Shown piece after piece: positions 33,920 through 47,020 of a stretch of 64,000 bases of DNA (position 1 is its first letter; every line of letters starts with the position of its first letter). The notes under the pieces are model-generated. The model saw only the letters and a list, made by a program, of their open reading frames with translations. It ran no database searches and had not been told where the DNA came from. The position numbers and the translations under genes were made by a program. Origin of the DNA: Begonia masoniana. Lineage: Eukaryota; Streptophyta; Magnoliopsida; Cucurbitales; Begoniaceae. The DNA lies in the NCBI GenBank assembly GCA_022432975.1, contig CM039508.1, positions 22,337,213 to 22,401,212 on the forward strand, in the 5' to 3' direction.

Positions 33920-35045
33920 GTTGCTCCTCGTGTTCCTCTTTTGTCTTTGAATAAATCAAGATGTCATCAATGAAATAAACAACAAACTTATCTAAATACT
34001 CCTTAAAGACACGGTTCAACAAATCCATAAACGCTGCAGGGGCATTTGTAAGTCCAAAAGACATCACAAGAAATTCATAATGCCCATACCTCATTTGAAA
34101 CGCCGTCTTTTGAATATCTTCTCGCCGGACCTTCAACTGATAATACCCCGAGCGTAAGTCAATCCTCGAAAACACTCGGGCACCCTGCAGTTGGTCAAAA
34201 ATGTCATCAATCTGGGGCAGTGGATACTTATTCTTCACTATCAATTTATTCAACTCTCTGTAGTCGATGCACATCCTGAGAGTTCCGTCCTTCTTCTTAA
34301 CAAACAGAACTGGCACACCCCAAGCAGAAAAGCTAGGTCGGATGAACCCCTTGTCTAACAATTCTTCCAACTGAGATTTTAGCTCCTTTAGTTCAACAGG
34401 TGCCAGCCTGTACGGATTCTTTAATACAAGCCCAGAGCCTGGATAAACATCAATAGTAAACTCGATCTCCCTGTCCGGTGGTAATCCGGGAAGATCGTCG
34501 AGGAAGATCTGAGAGAATTCTCTAACTACGGGAAGGTCTCCTGGTTTTACCCCGTTGAGCAACTGAGTATCGACCACCGTGGCGAGATAAACTGATCATT
34601 CACTTTAAATTGTTTTTGGACCTTCATAGCATAGGAAGTAGGCGACCCACTCAACCTATCCATTGCTTGGTAAGCAAACTCCTCTTTATCCGGGGGCCGA
34701 AAAGTTACTATCCCGGACCTGCAATCTATGGTGGTGAAATGGCGAGACAGCCAGTTCATTCCCAAAATCAGATCGTACCTCTCTATGCCCATAATTAAAA
34801 ACTGGGCATAAAGGGTGTTATTCCCCACTAAGACGACGTTGCACTGGAAAATACGATCAAACTGCATATACGCTCCCGAAGGCATCATTACTCTATACTC
34901 ATACTCTGCTAACTCTGGCATTAACCCCAATCTAGACAGACATCCATTTGAAATAAAGAAGTGCGTAGCCCCGTGTCTATCAGTGAGAATACCGCTATAC
35001 CAGTGACTAAAATAGTACCTGCTATAACAGAAGGCTAAGCCTCGT
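33920..35045 (-). pseudogene. Protease and RT N-terminus, element C
   Basis: The protease site LIDTGATH lies at about 34985-34962, and IMGIERYDLILGMNWL follows near 34810-34760. A frame change at about 34577 leads into [63 protein letters not shown], and the catalytic box as FIDD (usually FVDD) around 33970. RT is then split by the solo LTR at 33919. Apart from these breaks the RT half is well preserved over 220 codons. Confidence 0.9.
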
Positions 35046-36096
35046 CGTCAATATCACCAGGCTCGATGAAGGCGAAGATTCTCGGCATGAACCTTCTCAT
35101 ATCTCTGCCTGGCTGATCTTGGCCTGGCTTCGGGCAGTCTTTAACGTAATGGCCAATCTCACCACACCGATAGCACTTGTTAGTGACAAGTCTGCAATCG
35201 CCACTGTGTTCTTTTTGGCACTAAGGGCACAGAGGCAGTTGAGTAGTTCTATGTACTTGTTTTCCTTTACCCTGATCCTTTCCTCCCTCATAAAGCCTTT
35301 TAACGCCTCTTTGCTGTTGTTGTTGTGGTTGTTGTCCTCTAAGTTGCCAACCTCGATTCCGTAACTGAGGCTGGATCTCACGAAAGAAGCCCTTAGTAGG
35401 CTCCCTTGGCCTAACGCAAGTCAATTCTGCAGCCTCGAAGTCCAAAGCCCTTGCTGCAATATCTGAATACGGCGCGTCCAGAATCCCAGATACTATAATG
35501 TTCTTCCGAATCTCCGGGTTCAGCCCATCCATAAACTGGTGCACCTTATCATCGTTATCGCTTACTAGGCGTGGTCCAAATCGTGATAAGGCCTCAAACT
35601 TCCTAATATATTCCGCAACCGAACTGGTCTGCTTTAGCTGCATGAATTCCACTCTTTTTGCCGCCCTCACTGTACGGCTAACGTATTTGTCATAGAACAC
35701 GGTCTTGAACCGTTCCCAAGTTATCACCGTTACATCGGTTGTTGCTTTGATGGAGTCCCACCAAAATCGAGCATCCAACACCAAGTAGAAAGTGACATAC
35801 GTGACTTTATCCCCGTTTTCTAACTTCACGTACGCCAACATGTCTTCCATCGTTCGGATCCACTCTTCGGCCATAGTAGGGTCCGAAGACTGTCCGTTAA
35901 ATACCGGAGGTTGCAGTTTTTGGAACCTCTCCATACCTCGATCATTTGGGACGACTATCTCACGGGCCCCTTGACCCTCGCGGTTTACTAGTCTCTCAAT
36001 TTTTTGTGTCTGCCTGTCCATATGCTGGGCCTGACGGTGCAGTAAATCTGTCAGCCTATCCAGGACTTCGTCCCTGGTGTCTCTACCTCGAACCAT
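35046..36096 (-). pseudogene. gag pseudogene, element C (one premature stop)
   Basis: ATG at 36096, 152 bp from the primer-binding site. 291 codons are open: a Q/H-rich N-terminal helix-forming part (about 1-50), the gag domain (about 75-190: PPVFNG, FWWDSI, FKTVFYDKYVSRTV, FEALSRFGPR), and a poly-Q stretch near residues 255-265. A TAG at 35221-35223 ends the frame, but the same frame continues into a complete zinc knuckle (CYRCGEIGHYVKDC) at 35134-35175. A single base change would account for the stop, so this gag is young compared with those of A and E. Confidence 0.9.
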
Positions 36097-36247
36097 TTTT
36101 TTTTATAACTCCTATATGAATTAAAACAAATAACCTTAAGAAATCAAAATCAAAGAAAGCATTTAAACGTACTTACAGTTGAGGAAGAATGTCCGCGTAG
36201 TGGCTGTGCAGTCGAGTAGTCTACAGAACCGATTTTAAAACCCGGGA

Positions 36248-36259
36248 GCTTTGATACCA
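36248..36259 (-). other. Primer-binding site, element C
   Basis: The minus strand reads TGGTATCAAAGC next to the LTR end at 36264. One base differs from the tRNA-Met complement seen in the other elements. Confidence 0.85.
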
Positions 36260-36469
36260 TAACTGTCACAGCCCTTAAACCTATGCCTCAAATTCCCGTG
36301 TAAATTTTTCGTTTTGTGCATTAAGTAAATTTCGACTTCGAAAACATTAAATTAAAGTCTCAATCGTTGAATTCATCATCAAAATCATTTAAGGAAAACC
36401 TATTAATATCATAATAACAATCGGCCAAGTGAATCAAGGGCAAAAAGGGTAAACCGTGCCCAAAATGTA

Positions 36470-36680
36470 TAGCCGATCGATCGGCCATTTGAACCGATCG
36501 ATCGGCTGTGGCGATTCTATACCAGGTGATCGATCGCCTGATCGATCGCCCCTTAGCTATTCCACTCAGCCGATCGATCACCCTAACAGGCAATCGATCG
36601 GCTACCTCTCTGGAAAAACCAGAGAGGTGCCATACTTCTTGCCGATCGCCCTCCCAGGCGATCGATCGGCGCCCTCTTTG
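36470..36680. repeat. CGATCGAT palindrome cluster in LTR C
   Basis: Repeated palindromes of the GCCGATCGATCGGC type separated by short spacers, several forming perfect hairpins. The same cluster lies at 27145-27340 in the sister LTR. It is about 207 bp from the LTR 3' end. Confidence 0.9.
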
Positions 36681-37153
36681 GATTTTGGAAACCAAGAGAG
36701 CGCCTTCCCCTTTCCTTTTTCTTCCAACGCCCTGCACACACACTTCACAATTTTTCCTCCCACTCATTTCCTTTCATCAACCATTCACTTAACATATCAA
36801 ACATTTCTACCCCTTTACATTCCTCACTCCACCAATCGCCCAAAAATCAACTCGCAACGTATTTAAAATATAGTAAAATTTTGTGAAAACGAGCTGCGTG
36901 GATCAGTTTAAAAAAACTAAACATTTTCCCTGCGAGTTTAACAATCACCAAGCAGTTCCAGTAAATTCCAAAATTGAAACCACCGCTTAGACATACTAAA
37001 CATTCGTTCATAAAGCTATACAAAACTCCTTTCATCATAATCTCCAACTAACAATCAAAAGGCACTTTCTATGCACATTCTAAATCGATTAACCTATCGT
37101 ATCAAAATACCTATACGTCCATCCCCCATAGGTCAAAATACGCACCGACTACA

Positions 37154-39760
37154 TGTAACACCCCTAAAACTGTACCCGTATTTCCCGTATTATTATTATT
37201 TTTTTTTTATATATATACATATTACTTTAATAAAACCTTACGCGGAATCTAAACTGAAATTGAAAACAGAACTGAAAACGGAATTGAAATCAAACTTTGA
37301 AATTTCTTAAAACAAAACCTTTAATATATAAATACTTAAAACATTTGATAAAATTCATTTAAAACAATTCAGAAAACGGGAGGGCAAAATCGGGATTAAG
37401 CCCCTGAAAATAGAGGCAGCGATCGATCTCTGCCAGCTGCAGAGATCAATCGCTACATGCAAAATGTGTTGCAGCGATCGATCTCTGCAACTTGCAGAGA
37501 TCGATCGCTGCATACTGTAATGCATGCAGCAACCAGGGGCGATTGATCTCTGCCAACTGCAGAGATCAATCGCTGCTTACCTACATAAGGGCGGCGATCG
37601 ATCTCTGCAGTTTGCAGAGATCGATCGCTTAAGCAGCGATCCCCAATACTTCAATCCTTCTTACTTCAAACACTTATCATTTTACAGCATTTAACATATC
37701 ACATAACTGGTTGCTCTCTGGAATCCGATTTCCAGAGGGCAAACCTCCATTTCTTTACACAAAATTTCATATAACTCACAACTTAAATCTACTTAAATCC
37801 AATTTAAACGTATTCTAAACTCAATCGACTCGAGTCGGACTTTGCGGAGTCCAACTGCGTGGATGTACCTAAACATCGAGCTTAACCGTATCAACCTAAA
37901 CCAATCAAAACGATTACAAAACATTCATTAAACAGTTTAAACCAAAACGTTTTACATACAATTATAAAAACGTTATCTAATCCTATCCAGATCCAAACAA
38001 CCTAAATATACTATACAATTTATCAACTCAAAACATCCCAAAATAAACCCAGAGTCCAGACATACATCCCCACGGGTCGTATCGCGCCTCGACTGCCCCA
38101 GCGCACTCCCACAGCAATCATCCATCAACTGCATCCCTCGTCAGGAGGAGGAACGTCGTCCTCACCTGGCTCAATATCGCCTAAGAGATTACCTACACCA
38201 TACAGACACATATGAGATATTGAAATCTCAGTAAGCTAAGTAAATGCAGATGCATGCATGCGTGCGTATGCCATTCAGAAAACGTTTTATTTACAGATGC
38301 TTTTACAGATTCATTTACAGATACATTTCATATACATTACGTCACAGACAGAATCGTCACCGAGATCTCAGCCCACTAAATGGAAAGGATACATTCCGCG
38401 GTCGAACTACCACTTTCCACTTAGATGGGGGGGGTACATGCTCAAAAAAACCTACAGCCATGCCTGAGCCCCACCTCGCGTAACCAGAAACAGATTACAT
38501 TCATTTATTACAGATTACCTTTCTTTTCTTAAAACACGTGCGGAAATCCATTTTCATGACATTTGAAATCCGTGATGCATGAACAGTTCATATAAGCAGA
38601 AAGTAAACAACCAACGTGCATACATTCATGGCAGTAAAGCAGAACCTATAAACAACTAACCTAACTACCCAACCAGAATAACATAAAACAAACAGTTCCT
38701 CGAGTATTCTCGAGACGACGACGGAGTATGGTGCAGACCTTTGGGTCAAAGTAAGTCACGAAAACTTACCTGGAGCGCACTGAATCACTAGCTTCGTCCA
38801 CGGGAGTCGTGTGTCTGTGAGAAAACACGATATTCATAGTTAGAACCGATTTAAACTATAAACGTCCAAATTACAAAATCCTTAACTAGCGAATTCTCCT
38901 AAATTCTCCACTTAGCTAATTAGAGCATTTCGAACGTTAATTAAAGCTCGATTATCCAAATTCTCAAATAACGAGTTTTTCCCTAAAACCCGAAATTTTA
39001 CCAATTTATAACTTTTTCGCAATTCGACTTTTCTTCGTCCAATAACGTTCAATACGTTCAATATATAGGTAATTATAGCTAACCGATTAATTACGAAGCC
39101 TAAATCACGTTTTTAACGGAAAACCTAATTTAAACCCTAACCCTAAATCAAACAAAAACTCGAAATAAACGACCCAAGACTAAAGCTACATACCGAGGGT
39201 AGCGAGAGAGGAAGAAAACGTGAAGAAATCGGGTTGATCGGAGGTCGGACGGAGGTCAGAAATGATGAAATCGCCGGCGGCCAGAGGAGGAAAAATCGCC
39301 TCTGTTCGTGCGATCCAGAGAAGAAGAGAGAAAGTGAGGGAGAGAAGAAGGTTTGTGATATTTTATAAAAATTGACTTTGCAAATTACCATTTCGCCCTT
39401 AGCTCTTGTTTCGTCCTTCGTTTCGTTAATCGGCTAACGATTCGGATTCTCGAAAACTCCATATTTTGCCAATAACTCCTATTTATTGCCAGGGCTTTAT
39501 TAAAACTGTCCGTTCGCAATTCGGACTTCATTTGCTATTTTTAGTAAAACGTAAATTACTTTACGATAGTGGTAATTACTCGGAATATAGCGTTAAATCT
39601 CCGAAAATTCCCATAAATTCCTTAAAATTCCAATTAGTCGTTAGCATCGTAATGACGCTTCCTTTTTGTAAAACGGACCTGATTTGACGTATTTCCAAAA
39701 CTACCATCCAATAATATAATAATAATATATTCAAAAAATCCGTACAAGCCGGATATTACA
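37154..39760 (-). mobile_element. Solo LTR inside LTR C, TSD CTACA
   Basis: Flanked by CTACA at 37149-37153 and 39761-39765. On the minus strand it runs from TGTAATATCCGGC to TTAGGGGTGTTACA (2607 bp). The sister LTR has the uninterrupted site at 27811-27830 (CGACTGCACCAGCGCAC), proving this is an insertion. Confidence 0.96.
37415..37640. repeat. GCGATCGATCTCTGC inverted-repeat array
   Basis: Four copies of a 35-40 bp palindrome: AGCGATCGATCTCTGC, a short loop, then GCAGAGATCRATCGCT. Loops differ (CAGCT, AACTT, CAACT, AGTTT) while stems are kept. The array starts about 265 bp from the LTR 3' end. Confidence 0.93.
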
Positions 39761-40137
39761 CTACATCAGCTCACACCCACGGGCACCCTTCATCAACCAG
39801 CTCATACATCGGGTGGAGGAATATAATCCTCACCTTTTTCGAAATCACCTACACCATAGAGACATTCTATAAGCTAAAGGCTCAGTAAATTTACGTAAAT
39901 GCAAATGCGTGTTGTGCATATGTCGTTCGTAAAATCATGCAGTCATTTTAATCCTTACATTACATAGCGGGATGTCACCGAGGTCTACTTTCACCAGATG
40001 GAGAGGGAACGTCTGGTGGTTAGATAGCTCTTTCCATCTACTGGGGGAAAAACATGCTTCACCCACATGCCAGCCATGTCTGAACCCCACCCCGTCGTGA
40101 CCGGGATTACGTGCATTTGTTTTTTTTCATTAATTCT

Positions 40138-40650
<513 letters not shown>

Positions 40651-41686
40651 AAATATGAAGAAACTCATTTCCATGCTATTTTAAAAGAGTGTGATGCATG
40701 TACAGTTCATATTGCACAATTCATAATTATCATAGAAAACAAATAATAAATCTTAGAAAACACAACACGACCTATACTCCTAAACTACCCAACCACTTAC
40801 TCTACAACTACGGAATTCACCAATATCCTCAATAACGTCATACCTCGCGTCAGTAGCACACCGAGCTCCGTCCACGAGCGTTGTTCACCTAAAGAAATCC
40901 ATAACAATCGTCATTAAAACCAGCCCTAGGAAATAAAATTTTGAAGACTAACGAAACTCCTAGATAAAGGAAATTTTCTAAAACTCTATTTTAACTTGTT
41001 GAGGTATTTAATCGAGCAATTCGTGCTCGACATTCAAAAACCTCCGTTAATGGAGTCCTCCAAGGTTTCAAATACCTGATTTTCACTTAGACATCAAATA
41101 TGCAAGTATTTCGACTAACTACGCTCCATAATCACAAATAACACAATACCTAACCGTTTCTAACATAACTCGACTAATTTAATGAAAACCTAATGAAACC
41201 CTAAACGTTTAACGACCTAGAAATCGAAATCTAATGTCCCAAAAGCACAGAGTCTTACCTAGGGAGTGTTTTCGGAGGACAAACGTGAAGAAGTGGAGTT
41301 GATCGGAGGAGAAACACCGGCGTTTGAAGGAACCGTCGTGGAGAGCTTCGCCTGAAACTTAAAATCGCAGGGAGAGAAGTTTTTGGGAGAAAATCGTGTA
41401 AGTGTGGAGGGGGAAGAAAAAGGGATTTTGTTTATTTAACTAAAATCAACTTGTCAAATTACCAATTTACCCTTCATTTTTTATTTCTCCATTAATCCTC
41501 TTCTTGTCTCGTTAATTGACTAACAATCCGATTTTCTTCAATTTTTCTTATTTTACCAATAATTCCAATTTATTGTTAAGGCTCCATTAAAATATTCGGT
41601 TTGTAAAACGAACTTAATTTGACATATTTACAAAAATACCATTATATATTAGAATTATAAAAATCCCGTAAAACCGGGTGTTACAT

Positions 41687-41725
41687 AAAGGATTTGAGGT
41701 CAAATCCTCAATCACCTGGGGAGGA
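41687..41725 (+). other. pol C-terminus and polypurine tract of element B
   Basis: KDLRSNP-type residues typical of the very end of this class of pol are followed by the tract CACCTGGGGAGGA, directly before the 3' LTR at 41726. Confidence 0.7.
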
Positions 41726-42745
41726 TGTTGTGCTCCATAGGCTCATTACACGATCTCAGGCCCGAGCCCATGATTTAACTAATCCATGCACTTACACACT
41801 TGTCTCCTTTGTAGGTAATAGATCGTGTGAAGACTTGGAGGACACTGTGAGAGACTTGAAGTGGGAGACTAAAGCTATGGATGTGGACCAACCAAAGCAC
41901 CTCAGCACGTGGAAGGACAAGAGAAGCGATCTTGAAGCTCACATGGGAATTTATCCTCCCGAGCTTTGATATTTGTAACATTTATTTCGAACTTATTGGC
42001 AAATGTTGGCCTTTCTTGTTAAACTTAATTATATGCATGCATATTAGACATTTTAGGATTAGATGAATGTTAAGATTAGGTTGTGGTTTGGTTAAAGGTT
42101 TGGCCCACTTGAAGTTGAAGACATGGCTTGCTTGCAAGCCCAAATGATGGCCCAAATGAAGGCCCAACCCACTCAAAACCCTAGCCTACCACCATTAGGC
42201 CTATATATTCATGGCATTGGTGCTTGTAACTCATTTTGGCTGACCTTATTGAGCACACTCGGATTTTCTTCTCTCCATTAGAAGAACTTGGAGCAAGAGG
42301 CACCAAGGTAAGCTCGGTTGACAACAACCGAGGGGTTGCGCCCCCGAAACCATTCTTCAAGCTTGGTAGCTTGTAAGAACGGATTTTTCCATCTTCTTCT
42401 CCATTCTTTTTAGAGTGGAAAACAGCAAGAAATGGCCTTAACCGCTCCTTGAATCGAGTTCTCTTCCTTGGAAGAAAACTCTTGCTAAAAGCTTCATAAT
42501 AGCACCCATTGGCCGATTCTCAGAAACATTCCATAACTCTTTCATTTCAAAGAATCTAGACCACATCTTCCACCAGCACACACCTCACTCACTTCACTAA
42601 ACTCACCTAAAATTTTGTTTCATTCCGAGCATTTTTGATATTCCATTTGCATCTTCCATTTTCAGATTTTTGGTTTTTGCTAACCAGGGAACTAATGATC
42701 TCCTTTCGAGTTTCTTGCACCGTGTTTGCAGGTCGGAGCTTAACA
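41726..42745 (+). mobile_element. 3' LTR of element B
   Basis: TGTTGTGCTCCATAGG to GAGCTTAACA, 1020 bp, homologous throughout to 20436-21442. Confidence 0.9.
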
Positions 42746-42750
42746 AATTG

Positions 42751-42902
42751 CATCAAGTGCAATCACTCAATCAAATTGCACTACCTCCTAGATAGAATAA
42801 TAACATATCTATCTATATGCATAAGATAATGACTATCCAAATAACAACCAACCAATGAAGTCATCTCAACCTGACTACATTAATCATGGTATGATTCTAT
42901 TG
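42751..42902. repeat. Host sequence repeated at 44668-44762
   Basis: The order TAATGACTAT ... TCATCTCAACC ... ACATTAATCATGGTA ... GATTCTA recurs in diverged form at 44690-44760. It flanks the block at 42903-44664 on both sides. Confidence 0.55.
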
Positions 42903-44664
42903 TGTCACACTACGGAGGTAGGCCTAACAAAGTGCCGGGTCGGACGACCCGATCCTCGAGAATGACCTGATCACAAGTCCAAGACTTGGTTTGCACCGGA
43001 AAACTTGAATACAAATCAAAGTCCAAGAGTCCACATAGTGAATACAAACAGAATAATGTAATAATTGAACAACAGTTCAATAAAGGTCTAAACATCCATG
43101 TACAAGTCCAATAAACTTATACAGAGCCGATTACAAAATAAGTTCTCACTAGGAAATAAGTTAACACTCAAACAAAAATAAATAAAACATGAAATAGGGA
43201 ACCGCCACCGAGCGTCTGCTACTGATATCTCTTATTCTTGCTTGGAAAGGGAGGGAGTCGTTTAGGGTGAGTGACTAACTCGGTATGAAAGTTATACCAA
43301 ATGCATATACATGTAAAACTTATTTTACCTTTCATCTCAAAATACGATTACATTATAAATGGTTTTCAAACATCTTTTCCTTAAAACTCATTTCTATCGT
43401 CTTAAGAAAACATACTCCATGAACAACTGATGTGACATTATTTAAATATATTGTTGTATACATAGACAATAACTATACCAAAATGGGTCATCATCCACTA
43501 GGGTTATTTCATATCCTCCCTTTTCTTTTCGTATTATTTTACTTACTATACCCGCTACTGTAGCATTATAAACATTATTATTACTCTTACTCCCGTCGGG
43601 ATAAATCCGACCCCTTCCTCTGTTCCCACCTACATATATGGGATATTTTAAGAAGTAAACATCTTTCTTAGTAGCATGTTCCGAAGAGATGAGTGCTCTC
43701 CTATTCCGACTTCCCTAGCATAGAAAGGCAGCGATATGAAAATCAAGCAGCACCTCATGAGTCAAGAGCAAATGGAAATAATGGCATTCTGAAGATCTAA
43801 TAGCATTACCCCAGTACCCAACAAACAAGATCTGTGATGACACCACTCATAATTGTAATCAATAAATATACCCTGAGCAGGTTTAGGGATTCAAAACTGA
43901 AAGAGTGCGTCATTACCGTCTTATTACCCATTTTCGTAAACGTACAAACAAGAAAGCATTCATGCAGCAAAAGGTGTACGAGGATAGCCTCGTGATGCTT
44001 TGACACCAAAAATGTTCAAAGCATCAAAAGGATTCATCCTCCCATATATATATCAGATCAAAAATAAAATATAATGTATCAATGGTAAATGTGCAAAACA
44101 TACATAGATATACGTAAAAAACTAACGTGATGACAACTAGGTTCTGTCTGGTTTTCCATAGGTGATAAATCACCGAAATAATATTTTGTTATGTATAAAA
44201 CAATACAATGCAATGCGAAAAGTTCAGTTACCGGCTTGTAGTCAACAAACTCGTCTGAGCTAACTCTTGAAACTTCTTCACGAAGATGATGCTCGGAATC
44301 TGGCGAACACGTCATTGGCCTTAGAACACAACAATTTTATAAAAAAGACAAATCTCTCTCTCCCTTCCCTCTTCTCCTCAACAGTCGTGTGAAGAGTGAA
44401 AGAAAGAAGGTTTCCCAACCCCTTTAAAAATTTCATTTTTAATTAATTTTATTTAATATAAATATTACATTTTTATAATTATTTATATTAAATAAAATTT
44501 TCATAATTTCTTTTTAGACCACTTTGAATATACAATAATTTATTCACATTATTCTCAAATTATCCAAATATTAATTTTTCTCAAATTTAATCACGTGGTA
44601 TCTTTCTACATTACCAATTTTACCAATTGACCGATAAAATCCAACGCAGTCGCAACACGACAAA
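42903..44664 (-). mobile_element. Probable LTR remnant (minus strand)
   Basis: Minus-strand end ...CCTCCGTAGTGTGACA at 42903 looks like an LTR 3' terminus, and AT-rich promoter-like DNA (44430-44480) lies near the other end. A GTCGGACGAC palindrome and the CCCGTCGGGATAAATCC block resemble chromovirus LTR repeats. No target duplication, primer site or coding region was found. Confidence 0.45.
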
Positions 44665-44908
44665 ACAAGTCAACCCATGCACATGCTAATGACTATGTAG
44701 ATGAACGTTCAATGCAATCATCTTAACCCTAACCACATTAGTCCTGGTAGATTCTAATGTCTCTTTATCTACATGTATACAATTATGATAATGCATCCAT
44801 ATATTCAATGAATAATAGAAAGTTTATATTTATTCAAAATTCATTATTATTCTTCGTATCAACATGTTTTAATGTTTATGTTGATATGAACATTCTTCAT
44901 ATTAACAT

Positions 44909-45240
44909 TGTAATTGTCCCCGGGGCGCTCTCCTTGAGCACGTCATCACCCGGTTTTAACCTCGATCACGGGACACTCTCTCTAAGAGCACGTCATCCCC
45001 CGTAGCCAAGTGACCCTGTTCCTCACAACCTTCTCCCCCTGGAAAGGGAGTCTTTGTCTTCCCCAGCACTCGAACCCAAGATTTTCATGCTATAATTCAT
45101 AGGCTACAAGTGCTGGTACCACTTAAGCTATAAGACCACCTGGCCACGGGGGATGACGTGCTCTTAGAGAGAGTGTCATGTGGTCGAGGTTAAAACCGGG
45201 GGATGATGTGCTCAGGGAGAGCGCCCCGGGGACCGTTACA
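44909..45240. mobile_element. 332-bp palindromic element, TSD AACAT
   Basis: TGTAATTGTCCCCGGGGCGC at the left is answered by GCGCCCCGGGGACCGTTACA at the right. The two arms pair for about 95 bp each (44909-45004 and 45150-45240) around a middle section. Flanked by AACAT at 44904-44908 and 45241-45245. TG...CA ends and a 5-bp duplication suggest LTR-type integration, while the long inverted arms resemble foldback elements. Confidence 0.85.
45060..45148 (-). mobile_element. tRNA-like (SINE head) sequence inside the palindrome
   Basis: On the minus strand TAGCTTAAGTGGTA (45130-45117) matches an RNA polymerase III A box, and GGTTCGAGTGC (45076-45066) matches a B box, with tRNA-like spacing of about 40 bp between them. 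No clear SINE tail or own target duplication was found. Confidence 0.5.
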
Positions 45241-45245
45241 AACAT

Positions 45246-45959
45246 GTTTTAATATTTATGTCAATATGTACACACACCTTGCATGCCACCCATGTTAACA
45301 GCCCTAGATTTGTGGTGTCTCACCACAAGTTCTAGTCATCCTTCTTTATCACCTCATAAAGATGTACGAAGGACATCGATTTGAACTCTGTTTAAACCCA
45401 TGACAGCCTATAGACACACAAAGGAAAGATAATAACATTAGCCTCATGTGTGACCAATGTGCATCCTTCTAGCGCCATAAAATGTGAAATTTGGGTAGCA
45501 ATGCTACTAGATATGCCTCTTTCATCACATTAGGATATGTGTACAATGAGATATAAGATCAATCACTAAACACATACATAATTAACAGGGTATAACAATA
45601 TATCATCCACATGTTAGTAAACCTGCCACAGATGTGCTCAATATTATGTAATCGTAACTACATCAAGCACACATATTCTATGCATAAATGTCAATGTATA
45701 CATTTTATTTATCTTTCATTATTTAAGTCTCTTGATACATAAATGAAATGTTTATATATCACATTGTACGCCAACTAGACGTGCAATGTATTTATCTATT
45801 ACTCCCCTTTAGTCTGAGTAATTAAATAACTACACATCTCAAACTTTAAGTTGACATCGTCAAATAAATCATGACACGCTATGACATTTATCCCATGAAC
45901 TAACGTTGAGGCGTTCCAATCTTGAACATAGAGGCATAAATTCTTGCACAATGGTAAGA
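45246..45959. other. Unassigned AT-rich stretch
   Basis: No coding potential. The start resembles the left flank of the palindrome (CATGTTTTAATRTTTATGT), indicating diverged local duplication. Words such as TTGAGGCGTTCCAAT near 45910 recur around 46510-46565. Confidence 0.4.
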
Positions 45960-45964
45960 TGTTT

Positions 45965-46461
45965 TGTGACAGTCCATCATGTGAAGGCAATGAAGGCCTG
46001 GTGTAAAGGCTCAGCCCATACTAGTGGGGGTGCACAATCTCACACTGCTTGGGACAATGGAAAATGCATGATTTATAAGTAGAGTTTTTCTTTTTACTTA
46101 ATACGATGTGTTTTGGGCTAACCCCAAGAACAAATTCATGTAGCTCCAACCAAAAGAATACAATATTGTACTGCGAGCACCTGGGGACGTTACAAATGGT
46201 ATCAGAGTCACTACAACCAGAAGTGTGGTCGACAAAGATGTCGGTCCCAAAGGGGAAGATTTTGACAGCTCGCAATGTGAAAGCAAGAAGGGCCCAGTGT
46301 GAGGGTCCAACTCATACCAGTTGCGGTGCACAATCATACATTGCTTAGGAAAGTAGAAAATAGATGGTTTATTAGTAAAATTCTTCATCATACCTAGTAT
46401 AACACGTTTTGGGCTAACCCCAAGAACAAATATATGCAGGAGAGCATCGCGGGACGTTACA
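45965..46461 (+). mobile_element. TRIM element (497 bp), TSD TGTTT
   Basis: LTR 1 is 45965-46194 (TGTGACAGTCC to GGGACGTTACA). The primer site TGGTATCAGAG lies at 46197-46207, the purine tract AAAGGGGAAGA just before 46261, and LTR 2 at 46261-46461. The interior is only 66 bp and codes for nothing. TGTTT flanks both ends (45960-45964 and 46462-46466). It depends on another element's proteins. It is unrelated in sequence to Cassandra. Confidence 0.93.
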
Positions 46462-46466
46462 TGTTT

Positions 46467-46823
46467 CAACCCTGAACATGGAGACATCCGACCTCACTCG
46501 ACATTGAGGCGTCAAATTCTTGTGTAATGTCATGACATTTATTCTTTGAACGTCGATGCATTCCAATTATTAATTTTATATTATTAAGGTCTTTTTAATT
46601 GTATCTTATCAATGAAAGTATAGGAGTGTCTTGTCTTTAATCTTAAAATGCTTTGGTTTTGAAAAGTCAAAATTCAATTGATTGGACTTTCTGCAAATTT
46701 TGAGGAAACTCTGATTTTCCCTTGGATTTTCCAATAATTCGACCAATTCTCCATTTTCAATCGTTCCAAGACATTATACATGTGTATTTCAATATATCAA
46801 ACATTTATATAGGATATTTTAGT
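46467..46823. other. Unassigned AT-rich stretch
   Basis: Contains GACATTGAGGCGTCAAATTC and GTCGATGCATTCCAAT, related to words at 45900-45950 on the other side of the TRIM. No genes seen. Confidence 0.4.
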
Positions 46824-46832
46824 ATATATTAA

Positions 46833-47020
46833 GAGTAATGTTACGTTTACTCTCTTAAAATACTTGTTAATGTGTGAAACAATAATTAGTGTAATTAATA
46901 TAATAAATAAACTATTTATAATTTATTACATTAATTACACCTTAATTGCATCAATCGATGTTTGACACGTCAACGACTATTTTAAGATGATAGAATAAGA
47001 GGATAAATGTAGTATTATTC
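46833..47020. mobile_element. MITE, Mutator-like, 9-bp TSD ATATATTAA
   Basis: Imperfect terminal inverted repeats of about 50 bp (GAGTAATGTTACGTTTACTC on the left; right end reverse complement GAATAATACTACATTTATCC). The flanks ATATATTAA at 46824-46832 and 47021-47029 are identical. A 9-bp duplication is the Mutator signature. Confidence 0.82.

Noticed and set aside
39125..39150. Telomere-type repeat CCCTAAA
   Set aside because: Only about two units in AT-rich LTR DNA; chance-level.
45060..45148. Functional tRNA gene
   Set aside because: A and B box matches exist, but no complete cloverleaf or terminator was seen; better read as SINE-like.
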